This document shows positions 27,765-36,299 of a DNA stretch of 48,399 nt, in pieces. This DNA is from Pseudomonadota bacterium. GTDB lineage: Bacteria; Desulfobacterota; SM23-61. The notes beneath the pieces were generated by a model. It ran no database searches. It had not been told where the DNA came from and worked only from the letters and a program-made list of their open reading frames with translations. The translations under genes and the position numbers were made by a program. The stretch is from NCBI GenBank assembly GCA_018819135.1, contig JAHJQK010000113.1, positions 1-48,399 of the forward strand, given 5' to 3'. The first letter of the stretch is position 1. The number at the start of each line of letters is the position of its first letter.

Positions 27765-27937
27765 ATTTTCCTACCCGCCTGAAGAGGGGCGTTTTGGGGA
27801 GAAAAATGGAAAAGTGATGGGAGGCGTTAAATCCTTTCATCGCTTTTTTGTTAAAAGACCCCCTTTTTTTTCATCTTTGCCCGAATTGACTTTCGGGAGA
27901 AGACCTGGTCTGCTTACCAAACCAATAATAGATTTGA

Positions 27938-28483
27938 CAGGCGCCTTCCATTTCTTTAAAATCTGGCCAAGCTACGGACGAAAACTTTTTTCGAAGAACC
28001 CTGGAAAAAATTGCCCCGACATCGTTTTGCAGCGGGCATGCCATTCAGGTTTTAAAGGATGGTGTTTCCGCTTTCGAAGTAGTATTCCGGGCGGTGCAGG
28101 AAGCAGAACGAATGATTTGTCTGGAATTCTACATTTTCCGGGATGATGAAACAGGGTGGGGATTGGCGGAGTTGCTGGCCCGGAAAAGCCGGGAAGGAGT
28201 GCAGATCTATCATTACCAGCCGCAGGTGCTTCACGCTAAGACAATGGTATTTGACGGGCACTGGACCATTGTGGGCTCGGCCAATCTGGATGCCCGCTCC
28301 CTCAATTACAATTATGAATGTGGCGTCGGGATCCTGGATCGGGAGCTGGGAAATGATATGGAAGAAATGTTCCGCCAGGACCTACTCGAATCCACGCCTA
28401 TAACCGAGGCGGATCAATCCGCCTGGCCTCTCCACGAAAGGGCTTTGGGGACTTTTTTCTCCTGGTTCCGTTCCTATTTGTAA
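27938..28483 (+). pseudogene. internally deleted phospholipase-D/cardiolipin-synthase-like gene
   Basis: The frame is open from 27938 (after TGA) to the stop at 28483, but has no ATG, GTG or TTG until GTG 28094. The translation joins the typical N-terminal part of a cardiolipin synthase (IQVLKDGVSAFE, then MICLEFYIFRDDETGW) directly to its C-terminal part with the second HKD motif (HAKTMVFDG, then VGSANLDARSLNYNYE). The first HKD motif and roughly 200 residues between are absent; the join lies in KSREGVQIYHYQPQ. With one HKD motif and no start it is most likely a decayed gene, though a short single-HKD protein from GTG 28094 cannot be excluded. Confidence 0.75.
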
Positions 28484-28532
28484 AAAATTTGTTTTAATTA
28501 ACCGATATTATGCGCGAATTTGTAAAAACATC

Positions 28533-28550
28533 GGTAGGCCCAGGCCTACC
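28533..28550. promoter_or_regulatory. perfect 8-bp inverted repeat upstream of the DUF362 gene
   Basis: GGTAGGCC-CA-GGCCTACC, immediately before the GGAGGA ribosome site (28557-28562). It could be a repressor operator or a small RNA hairpin that affects access to the ribosome site. Confidence 0.45.
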
Positions 28551-28568
28551 TGAGACGGAGGATTGTTC

Positions 28569-29777
28569 ATGGGCAAAAGCAAAGTATCCATCGTAAAAAC
28601 CGATCCCCAACCAGACTTTCCAGCCATCCGCCAGGCGGTGGAAAAAGCTATTAACCTCATCGGGGGAATCGAAGATCTGATTAAGCCCGGCAAGAAAGTT
28701 CTTTTAAATCCCAGTTGGGTAGCTCCTCCTACTGAGCCCGAGAAGGGTTGTATTACCCAGGCCGAAGTAACCCGGGCCGTGGCCGACATCGTGCAGGAAA
28801 TGGGCGCCCGGGCGATTATCGCCGAATCTGCGGCCGTGGGGGTGGACAGCGAGAAGGTTATCGAAGCTTCAGGGTACGGCCAGCTCAGGGAAAGCGGCTA
28901 TGAAGTAATTGATTTAAAAAAGACCGCGAAGATCATGATTCCCGTCCCTGGCTGGAAGGTATTTAAAGAAATTGAAAGCCACCCGTTGGTGCGGGAAGCG
29001 GATGTAATTGTTTCCCTGCCGAAAATGAAGACTCACGACCAGACTGAAATCACCTGTGCGATTAAAAAGCTCAAGGGGCTGCTTTCGGACCAATATAAGA
29101 GAATGATGCATCAGGAAGGTTTATTCGAAGGAGTTGTGGACCTGCTGGCCGCGGTGCAGCCGCAATTGACCATAGTGGACGCCATTTATTGCCAGGAAGG
29201 ATTGGGCCCGGTTTTCGGCAAGCCGGTGGAAATGGATCTCATCTTGGCCGGTAAGGACCTCGTGGCAGTGGATGCGGTGTGCGGGCGGATTATGGACTTC
29301 GCGCCGGAAGAAATTCAGCTTACGAAAATTGCTGCCGCCAGAGGTTTAGGAACCCACAAGACGGAAGAGATTGCCATCGTGGGTGAACCTTTAGAGAAAG
29401 TTCGCCGTCGCTTTTTGCGTTCCATCGAAGATAGTCCTGTGCAGGTGGAAGGCTTTAATCTTATCCATGGGGGTATTACCTGCACCGGCTGCCGCAACAC
29501 GGTGATGAGTGCCCTGGTGGATATGCGCAACGCTGACCAACTCATGTATCTTCCGGGAGTAACGGTGGTTACGGGAGATCCCGCAATCCCCCCTTTCGTC
29601 CCTACGGAGAGCATTGTAACTGTGGGAAAATGCGTTCCCGAAGGGAAACGAGGACAGCGTTATGTCAGAGGCTGTCCTCCCAACAATGTCTACGTAGTGC
29701 AAGCCATCATCGGGGAGAAGGGGAAAGCCAAGAGGATGTATGCAGAAGGTGACTTAGATTCTACCAAACAGAAATAA
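28569..29777 (+). CDS. DUF362 domain protein
   Basis: About 402 residues. Conserved DUF362 features are VLLNPSWV, IIAESAAVG, DVIVSLPKMKTHDQTEITCAIKKLKGL and VDAIYCQEGLGPVFG. A CTGC pair in GGITCTGCRN lies near residue 300 but the C-terminal ferredoxin domain present in many DUF362 proteins is absent. ATG 28569 follows GGAGGA at 6-bp spacing; TTG 28563 is in frame but less likely. DUF362 proteins accompany anaerobic redox and corrinoid-related loci, but their reaction is not established. It precedes the aldehyde oxidoreductase gene by 368 bp containing a repeat. Confidence 0.88.
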   Translation: MGKSKVSIVKTDPQPDFPAIRQAVEKAINLIGGIEDLIKPGKKVLLNPSWVAPPTEPEKGCITQAEVTRAVADIVQEMGARAIIAESAAVGVDSEKVIEASGYGQLRESGYEVIDLKKTAKIMIPVPGWKVFKEIESHPLVREADVIVSLPKMKTHDQTEITCAIKKLKGLLSDQYKRMMHQEGLFEGVVDLLAAVQPQLTIVDAIYCQEGLGPVFGKPVEMDLILAGKDLVAVDAVCGRIMDFAPEEIQLTKIAAARGLGTHKTEEIAIVGEPLEKVRRRFLRSIEDSPVQVEGFNLIHGGITCTGCRNTVMSALVDMRNADQLMYLPGVTVVTGDPAIPPFVPTESIVTVGKCVPEGKRGQRYVRGCPPNNVYVVQAIIGEKGKAKRMYAEGDLDSTKQK

Positions 29778-29930
29778 CCGGCTCCCTTGCCACGGATCGG
29801 CTGGCGGTTAAAATTCTGATCTCTACGGAGGGAATGGACATAGGTGAGAAGAGCCTAAAGGGGTTGCGGCCGTTGCATATTTATGCGAAACTTAATAATC
29901 GAGTGAGCTTCTTGCAGGAGTCACTACTTC

Positions 29931-30039
29931 GCCATTCCGGCGAAAGCCGGAATCCAGAACTGCTTAATAAACCTGGATTCCGGGTCGCGCTTCGCCCTGT
30001 ACACCATGCGGTGCAGGGCTGCGCTTGCCCGGAATGACG
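29931..30039. repeat. REP/MITE-like intergenic palindrome
   Basis: Left arm CATTCCGGCGAAAGCCGG followed by AATCCAG, and right arm CTGGATTCCGGG ending in CCCGGAATGAC, with an inner hairpin CCCTGTACACC/GGTGCAGGG. This is the familiar family of dispersed elements that translate to SGESRNPE in one frame. The surrounding 29778-30145 gap holds no other supported feature, although a 67-codon frame (29834-30037) with a GGAGGG site runs into the repeat. Confidence 0.8.
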
Positions 30040-30145
30040 ATTTCCTCTTGCTCTCAAGATTTTTTTTAAAGAGGCTTTAATAATTCTGGATCAATAGGTA
30101 AAAAAAGAAATTCCCTAAGGGGATAAATAAAAGGAGGGACAGTAA

Positions 30146-32062
30146 ATGGCGCAAGGCTACAATGGAAAGATTTTGCGAGTGGATTTGACATCAGGCGAAA
30201 TAAAAGTAGAAGAGCCCAGCGAGGTCATCTACCGCACTTATATGGGGGGCGGAGGTTTGGCATCCTATTATTTATTGCGGGAGCTTCCGCCAGGCATCGA
30301 TCCGCTTGGACCGGAAAATATTCTCATCTTCGCCTCCAGCGTCATCACGGGTGCCCCGGTCTCCGGGATGGTGCGTTATACGGTGGCGGCCAAATCTCCT
30401 TTGACGGGGGGATACGGCGAGGCAGAAGCCGGGGGTTTTTTCGGCCCGGAATTAAAGTTGGCCGGTTTTGACGCGGTGATCATTAGAGGGAAAGCTCCTA
30501 AACCGTCTTATCTGTGGATCCACGATGGCGAAGCAGAAATTCGGTCGGCTGCAGGGATATGGGGGCTGGAGACGGGTCCGGCTCAAGAAAAAATCCGCCA
30601 GGAATTGGGAGATACCCGGATCCGGGTGGCCCAGGCCGGCCCGGCCGGGGAAAAGCTGGTTCGTTTTGCCTGCGTGATCAATGAACTGAAGCATGCCAAT
30701 GGCCGGACGGGTATGGGAGCGGTCATGGGTTCCAAGAATCTACGAGCCATCGCTGCCCGCGGGACGAAAAAACTGGAATATCATGATCCGGAGAAGATGA
30801 AAGATCTGGCCAAATTGCAGTCCGAGCTGATTGCTCAATGGGGTCCGAACAAAACCATGCGCAAGTTGGGAACGCCCAACCTGGTAATGGCCTTGAATAC
30901 CCAGGGCATTCTGCCCACAAAAAATTTCTTCACCGGCGTCTTCGAAGGTGCGGAAAAGATCAGCGGCGAAAGGATGGCTGAGACGATCCTGAAAAGTGAA
31001 GAAGGATGTTATGCCTGCTCCGTTCGCTGCAAGCGGGCGGTTGAAGTTCCCGAGGGGCCTTACGCCACCTCCTGTGAATATGGGGGGCCAGAGTATGAAA
31101 CTCTTGGTTCTCTCGGATCCCTCCTGTGTATTGATAATTTGGCGGCCATTGCCAAGGGCAACGAGCTGTGTAACCGCTATGGACTGGACACCATCTCCGT
31201 CGGCGTGGCCATTGGATTTGCCATGGAATGCTTTGAAAAGGGCCTTCTTGGCAGGGCTGATACCGAAGGCATGGAATTTCGGCTCGGCAATGCCGAAGCC
31301 ATGGTGCAGGGCATCGAATGGATTGCCCACCGCAAGAAAGGCCTGGGTGACCTGCTGGCCGATGGAGTAAAAGTGGCCGCAGCCAAGATCGGCAAGGGCG
31401 CTGAAAAATTTGCTTTGCATATCAAAGGCCAGGAACTCCCGATGCACGATCCGCGGGGAAAGACGGGGCAGGGGCTAAGCTTTGCGCTCTCCCCCACGGG
31501 GGCCGACCACATCGAAGCTCCTCACGATACGCCTTTCGCCATGCCGGGAACAATGCTGGGACGCATTGCCCCCCTGGGTCTTCTGGAGCCGGTACCGGCC
31601 AGAGATTTGGGTCCCCAAAAGGTGCGCAATTATGTCTATCTGCACTTGGTGTGGTCCCTCTTCAACTCCCTGGGAATCTGTAACTTCACGGCCGGCCCGG
31701 TTTGGGCGTTGCCCATCAACAAATGGGCCGAACTCGTTGGCGCGGTCACCGGCTGGGATACCAGCCTCTGGGAACTGCTGAAGGTGGCCGAGCGGACCGT
31801 GACCATAGCCCGGGTATTCAACCTGCGGGAGGGCTTCGGGCGCAAAGACGATACGCTTCCCGATCGACTCTTTGAACCCCTGGAAGGAGGACCGCTTCAG
31901 GGGAAAGGCATTGACCGCAAGGAGTTTGCCGATGCCTTGACCATGTATTACGAAGCCATGGGCTGGGATGCGCAGGAGGGAATTCCCACGAAAGGAAAAT
32001 TAGCTGAGTTGAACCTGGCCTGGCTGGATGAGATGATCCAAGACAAAAGGGGAGAAAAATAA
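30146..32062 (+). CDS. aor: aldehyde:ferredoxin oxidoreductase
   Basis: Tungsten- or molybdo-bispyranopterin enzyme that oxidises aldehydes to acids with ferredoxin, or runs in reverse. 638 residues, normal for the family. The 4Fe-4S ligands are C288, C291, C295 (CYACSVRC) and C512 (SLGICN). Pterin-binding segments include NGRTGMGAVMGSKNLRAI near 185-202, and the N-terminus NGKILRVDLTSGEI is typical. ATG with AGGAGGGA site. Cytoplasmic. Neighbours (ferredoxin, DUF362, two 2-oxoacid oxidoreductases) suggest interplay of acid, aldehyde and acyl-CoA via ferredoxin. Substrate class (AOR, FOR or GOR type) cannot be fixed. Confidence 0.95.
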   Translation: MAQGYNGKILRVDLTSGEIKVEEPSEVIYRTYMGGGGLASYYLLRELPPGIDPLGPENILIFASSVITGAPVSGMVRYTVAAKSPLTGGYGEAEAGGFFGPELKLAGFDAVIIRGKAPKPSYLWIHDGEAEIRSAAGIWGLETGPAQEKIRQELGDTRIRVAQAGPAGEKLVRFACVINELKHANGRTGMGAVMGSKNLRAIAARGTKKLEYHDPEKMKDLAKLQSELIAQWGPNKTMRKLGTPNLVMALNTQGILPTKNFFTGVFEGAEKISGERMAETILKSEEGCYACSVRCKRAVEVPEGPYATSCEYGGPEYETLGSLGSLLCIDNLAAIAKGNELCNRYGLDTISVGVAIGFAMECFEKGLLGRADTEGMEFRLGNAEAMVQGIEWIAHRKKGLGDLLADGVKVAAAKIGKGAEKFALHIKGQELPMHDPRGKTGQGLSFALSPTGADHIEAPHDTPFAMPGTMLGRIAPLGLLEPVPARDLGPQKVRNYVYLHLVWSLFNSLGICNFTAGPVWALPINKWAELVGAVTGWDTSLWELLKVAERTVTIARVFNLREGFGRKDDTLPDRLFEPLEGGPLQGKGIDRKEFADALTMYYEAMGWDAQEGIPTKGKLAELNLAWLDEMIQDKRGEK

Positions 32063-32272
32063 TAAGGATGCAGGGGGCAGCCCCGCCAGAGGCGGAACAT
32101 ACTTAGGCGCAGTTGTCAAACGGAACAACTGGCTCTGCCACGCCTACAGCCTCATGGATAACCACTGCACTTCATGATCGAAACGCCCGACGCCAATCTG
32201 TCTCAAAAATGCGATCGAAAGAAGCCCTTCTAATTGTTTGCTTTTGCTTCTTTCTTATGAGAAAATGAGGCC

Positions 32273-32692
32273 ATGAAGAGTCAGAGATCGTATGCAATCA
32301 GTGAAATCAAGGAAAAGCTGGCCCCTCTGTTCAAAGAAGAGGGCTTACAGATGGTATTGCTTTTCGGGTCCCAGGGTTCAGGGCGAGTACATCCGGAGAG
32401 CGATATAGACCTTGGATTTCTCTATGATGAACCTGTTGACCTAATAGATCTCACCAACAAAGTTACCCTGCTCCTGCACACGGACAGGGTGGATGTGATC
32501 GACCTCAGACGCGCCAACCCTCTTTTATGCTTCTCGGCTGCCGGTCAAGGTAAACTACTCTACGAACGACTCCCAGGGCAATTTAATATTTTTTACTCCC
32601 TTAGTTTTAGAAGGTATATCGACACAAAAAAGTTACGGGATGCCCGCAAAAGGGTTATTCAGCACTTTCTTAAGGAAAAGGGGCTGGGGTGA
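32273..32692 (+). CDS. mntA: MntA-type minimal nucleotidyltransferase antitoxin
   Basis: 139 residues. The nucleotidyltransferase signature GS-x10-D-x-D is exact: G32-S33 and D44, D46 in FGSQGSGRVHPESDIDLG; a third acidic residue is near D74. In MntA/HepT modules the MntA enzyme AMPylates and neutralises the HepT RNase. The stop overlaps the HepT GTG start by 4 bp (GTGA). A 210-bp gap upstream has no supported feature. Confidence 0.9.
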   Translation: MKSQRSYAISEIKEKLAPLFKEEGLQMVLLFGSQGSGRVHPESDIDLGFLYDEPVDLIDLTNKVTLLLHTDRVDVIDLRRANPLLCFSAAGQGKLLYERLPGQFNIFYSLSFRRYIDTKKLRDARKRVIQHFLKEKGLG

Positions 32693-33120
32693 GTCCTTTC
32701 GATGTCGAAATTATTCAGGCTAAATTATCTATAATACTGGAGAATCTAAAAGCCCTTGAGCCTATTAAAGGGATGGATCGAGACGAATATCTCCGTGACT
32801 TATATAAGCGAAAAGCCACCGAAAGACTGCTGCAAGAACTCATCGAAGCCGCCATTGATATAAATGTCCATATGATTGTGGGATTGGGATATGCCCCACC
32901 CGACGATTACTACCGGAGTTTTATCCGCGCAGGCGAACTAAGAATCCTCTCCCCCGAACTCGCGGAAAAACTAGCCCCCTCGGCAGGCCTGAGAAACAGG
33001 CTGGTCCACGAGTACGATCGTATTGATCATTCGATTATTTTAAAGGCTGTCGCAATGACCGAAGAGCTTTATCCAAAATACGTCGAGGAGGTTTCTTCCG
33101 CCCTTTCTCGGAAAGATTAA
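32689..33120 (+). CDS. hepT: HepT-type RNase toxin (DUF86)
   Basis: 143 residues, all-helical. The HEPN-type motif R-x4-H-x-Y is present as R102, H107, Y109 in LRNRLVHEYD. The GTG start overlaps the mntA stop. HepT proteins are RNases whose tyrosine near the active site is AMPylated by MntA. Forms a two-gene toxin-antitoxin or phage-defence-like module inserted between metabolic genes. Confidence 0.9.
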   Translation: MSPFDVEIIQAKLSIILENLKALEPIKGMDRDEYLRDLYKRKATERLLQELIEAAIDINVHMIVGLGYAPPDDYYRSFIRAGELRILSPELAEKLAPSAGLRNRLVHEYDRIDHSIILKAVAMTEELYPKYVEEVSSALSRKD

Positions 33121-33138
33121 GACAAACCCCACCGGGTT

Positions 33139-34239
33139 ATGGTTGGGGAGAAGGATTCTTTTTCCACTCGCCGTTTCTATAATTTCCCTATGGCGGTAGA
33201 AAAAGCAGCAGGATTATGTACGCTCCGGGATCAAGGATTCCGTTTGGGAAGCTGCGTGGTTTCCATAGCCGGCAAGAAAGCTTGGGCCTGTCAGGCCACC
33301 CTGCGCAAGAAAAATTTAGGATGGGAAAGGCTGATTTCAGCCGTTCATCTTTCCCGTCCGGAAAACTATCTTTCCATCTATCAATCGGGATGCAATTTTT
33401 CCTGCCGCAAGTGTCATTCCTGGTATTTCAGCAAGCACGCGGAAGGGGAATGGTACACGCCAGAAAGAATTCTTCAGGAGTGTTTAAAGTATGAAAAAAA
33501 AGTTAATTGGCCCGAGCCGCGAAGTAAGGCCACCGCCTATCATGCCCATGATACTTGCCGCTGTTGCGGTACCTGCGTGCTTTATAAGGAAAAATCATCT
33601 CTTTGCCCTGGAATTCTGGACAGTTCGCGGATTACCCTGAGTCCTCAAGGATTTGGCCCAGTCCGCAACATCGTGGGATTCACTGGAGGAGACCTTACCT
33701 GCCAGGCGGAATTTTACGCGCGTTGTTCCGAGCTGATTAAAGCCCAAACCAAGCTTTGGATCTTGATTGAGACCAATGGCTATGGTCTTTCTCCTGCCAA
33801 TTTAGATAGGCTGCGGGATGCGGGAGTTGACGCCTTCTGGCTGGATATTAAGGCTTATCAAGAGGAAGTTCACCGCTGGTTGACCGGTTGCTCCAACGAA
33901 TGGATTTTAAAGCTTCCGGAAGAAATGCTGCGGCGCAATTTTACTCTGGAGGTCCTTTCTCTTTACATTCCCGGGGTAGTCGAAGTCGACCAGCTGGAAG
34001 CCATCGCCAAACTTTTAGCCAGGGTGGATACGGAGCTTCCGTTTACGATTTTAGCCTTCTTTCCCGAGCATAGAATGAAAGAACATCGGTCTCCAACTCT
34101 GGGAGAAATGATCACGGCCTTTGAAGTGGTAAAGGGAACAGGATTGAAAAATGTGCGCCTGGGTAATACGGGGGTCTTTGCCCAAAAAGAAGAGGAGATC
34201 CAAGTTCTCCTGGCCAGAGTAGGTCGAGGGTCATTTTGA
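33139..34239 (+). CDS. radical SAM protein with internal extra cysteine cluster
   Basis: 366 residues, related to pyruvate-formate-lyase-activating-enzyme-like proteins. Radical SAM motif C85-x3-C89-x2-C92 (SGCNFSCRKCHSW). About 50 residues later an insert has C140, C142, C143, C146 and C156 (CRCCGTC then LCPG), a possible auxiliary Fe-S site. GFTGGDLTCQ and TNGYGLSP correspond to the SAM-binding strands, and FWLDIKAY to the activating-enzyme core. ATG at 33139, 18 bp after hepT. The next gene, a TIM-barrel protein, starts 10 bp later. No glycyl-radical partner is in the window, so the target is unknown. Confidence 0.85.
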   Translation: MVGEKDSFSTRRFYNFPMAVEKAAGLCTLRDQGFRLGSCVVSIAGKKAWACQATLRKKNLGWERLISAVHLSRPENYLSIYQSGCNFSCRKCHSWYFSKHAEGEWYTPERILQECLKYEKKVNWPEPRSKATAYHAHDTCRCCGTCVLYKEKSSLCPGILDSSRITLSPQGFGPVRNIVGFTGGDLTCQAEFYARCSELIKAQTKLWILIETNGYGLSPANLDRLRDAGVDAFWLDIKAYQEEVHRWLTGCSNEWILKLPEEMLRRNFTLEVLSLYIPGVVEVDQLEAIAKLLARVDTELPFTILAFFPEHRMKEHRSPTLGEMITAFEVVKGTGLKNVRLGNTGVFAQKEEEIQVLLARVGRGSF

Positions 34240-34249
34240 AAGGGAAAAA

Positions 34250-35188
34250 ATGTTAGGGGTATCTACTTCTTTACGATCGGAAGTTACCAACAGCGGGGTT
34301 GAAGTTATTGATGCTGTCCTGGACTTAGGGGTGGAAGCGGTGGAGTTGGAATACCGGATCACTTCGTCCATGCTGCAAGAAATTTTGCCTCTATGCCGCC
34401 AGAGACAGATCGCCGTAGTCAGTTTGCATAATTTTTTCCCGGTTCCCGAGAAGGTTCCCAAAGAAAAAGCCAGTGGTGATGTTTTTTCTTTATCAGCCCT
34501 CGATAAGGAAGAACGAGATCTGGCGATAAAATATACCTTGCGCACGCTGGAATGGGCGGAAGAGCTGGAAGTGCAAGCAGTGGTCCTGCATCTGGGGAAA
34601 ATTCCCATGGATAATCCCATGGAAACTTTGAGGAGATTATACGATCAAAAAAAAATCCCAACCGAAGCAGCGCAGGAATTCATCCGGGAGCAAAGAAAAA
34701 TTCGGGCCGCAAAAGGGCAACGCCACCTTGATGCCGCGCAGCGAAGCCTTGAACGATTAGCCAGGCAGGCAGAAAAGAGAGACGTCCTTATCGGTTTGGA
34801 GAATCGGTCCAACATTCAAGATGTTCCCAATCTGGAGGAGTTTAAAGTCCTCTTCCAAGAATTTACTGGAAGTCCCGTACGCTATTGGCACGATGTCGGC
34901 CATGCCGCAACTCAGCAGAACCTGGGATTAGAAAACCAGGAAGAACTTTTAAAAAATTGCGGAGACCTTCTGGTAGGCATCCACCTGCATGGGTGTAAGG
35001 GATACAATGACCATGAAGCGCCGGGGAGCGGAGAGGAAGATTACACCCTCATTAAAAAATATCTGAAACCTGAGACCATCCGGGTGATGGAAACCCACCA
35101 TCGGGCCACCCGGAAGGAATTGTTGCAAGGTTTGCAATTTTTAAAAGAACATGGGATAACCGGTGAGGATCCTAAGGCCCGAGGTTGA
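34250..35188 (+). CDS. sugar phosphate isomerase/epimerase-like TIM-barrel protein
   Basis: 312 residues of the AP-endonuclease-2/xylose-isomerase-like TIM barrel. Strand-end motifs include AVVSLHNFFPVPE, VVLHLGKIPMDNP, LIGLENRSNIQDVPN (metal-ligand Glu), YWHDVGHAATQQ, LVGIHLHGCKGYNDHEAPGSG (split motif) and METhH-like METhHRATR near the C-terminus (METHH). These give the usual His/Glu/Asp metal site. ATG 34250 has AGGGA close upstream and lies 10 bp after the radical SAM gene, so the two are probably co-transcribed. Substrate unknown. Confidence 0.82.
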   Translation: MLGVSTSLRSEVTNSGVEVIDAVLDLGVEAVELEYRITSSMLQEILPLCRQRQIAVVSLHNFFPVPEKVPKEKASGDVFSLSALDKEERDLAIKYTLRTLEWAEELEVQAVVLHLGKIPMDNPMETLRRLYDQKKIPTEAAQEFIREQRKIRAAKGQRHLDAAQRSLERLARQAEKRDVLIGLENRSNIQDVPNLEEFKVLFQEFTGSPVRYWHDVGHAATQQNLGLENQEELLKNCGDLLVGIHLHGCKGYNDHEAPGSGEEDYTLIKKYLKPETIRVMETHHRATRKELLQGLQFLKEHGITGEDPKARG

Positions 35189-35302
35189 GGAGGGGGAGAA
35201 GGTAAATCGTTCAAGCTAAAAAAGTTGCAATTTAGACCTTTCTTCATTATAATTTTTTCCGTGTTAGATATATCTTTTTTATACCGCTCAGGAGGACAGG
35301 GA

Positions 35303-36283
35303 ATGAACCGGCCGTGTTCTCTCCTCACGCGATTTTCTCTCCCCTTCCTTTTTATCTTGGCGACTGCTTCACCGGCGAAGGCGGACCTTACCTATGTTGT
35401 CAAGCGAGGAGATTCCTTATACAGCATCGCGAAAAAATTTCATCTTTCCATAGAAGAGATCCAGGAGGCGAATGAGCTGGATGACCCAAAAATTCGGGCA
35501 GGACAAAATTTAACGATTCCGGGGATTGACCCCGGAGACACGGCCGCGGAGAAGAAAAAAGGGAAAAAGCCGGAGGCCAGCTAGGATGAACTTCCGGAAT
35601 TGAAAATTCCGGAGACGCATATCGTTAAAAAAGGGGAAACGCTGGCAAAAATTGCTTACCGCTATCATCTATGGGTTAAAGACCTGGAAGAGATTAATCA
35701 ACTGCAAGGGAAAAAAATAAGACCGGGGCAAATCATTTATCTCCAAAGAATCCGTGAAGCCCATGAGGGAAAGGGGGAGGGAAAATCAGAGCAAGCCGAA
35801 AAGAAGAAAGAAGAAGATGCGGAGGGCTCAAAAGTCAGAGTAAAGGGAAGCGGATTCTTGGTAGATGAACGAGATCGCGAGCTTCTGGTCAGAGTGGCCA
35901 AGAGCTTTTTAGGTTTACGGTATCGCCGGGGGGGAACGAGTATCAACGGGATGGATTGTTCTTTTTTTGTCCAAAAAATTTTTAAAACTTTTGGTATTGA
36001 TCTGCCCCGTACCACCCGGGAACAATTCCAGGTTGGATACAAGATTGCCCAGGAAGCACTGCGCATGGGAGATCTTGTCTTTTTCAAGAGGGGCCAGGCT
36101 TACCGCCCCACTCATGTGGGTATTTACATCGGCAATGATCAGTTTATTCATACCTCCCTCAGCAAGGGACGGGTAGAAGTGAGCAGTTTAGGGAGCCGCT
36201 ATTTTTCCACCCGCTTCATTGGTGCCAGAAGGATCGAAGAAGCCGAAAAACAGCCGGAAGCGGAAGGAGCGGCACTAAATTGA
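35303..36283 (+). pseudogene. LysM-LysM-NlpC/P60 cell-wall hydrolase interrupted by an in-frame TAG
   Basis: Two pieces lie in the same frame, separated only by TAG at 35582-35584. Piece 1 (from ATG 35303, AGGAGG site 7 bp upstream): signal peptide ending SPAKA, then one LysM (YVVKRGDSLYSIAKKFHLSI). Piece 2 (after the stop): a second LysM (HIVKKGETLAKIAYRYHLWV), a charged linker, and an NlpC/P60 domain with catalytic cysteine in GMDCSFFV and histidines in THVGIYIG and FIHTS. Together 326 residues, a normal endopeptidase layout. Without readthrough the enzyme domain would lack a signal peptide. Recent nonsense mutation, sequencing error or amber readthrough are the options; a start at TTG 35600 for piece 2 is weak. 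Confidence 0.8.
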
Positions 36284-36299
36284 TGCCATTCTTCTAAGA

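Noticed and set aside
29834..30037. 67-codon open frame with a GGAGGG site after the DUF362 gene
   Set aside because: Its second half is simply the translation of the dispersed palindromic repeat (SGESRNPE type), so a functional gene is unlikely.
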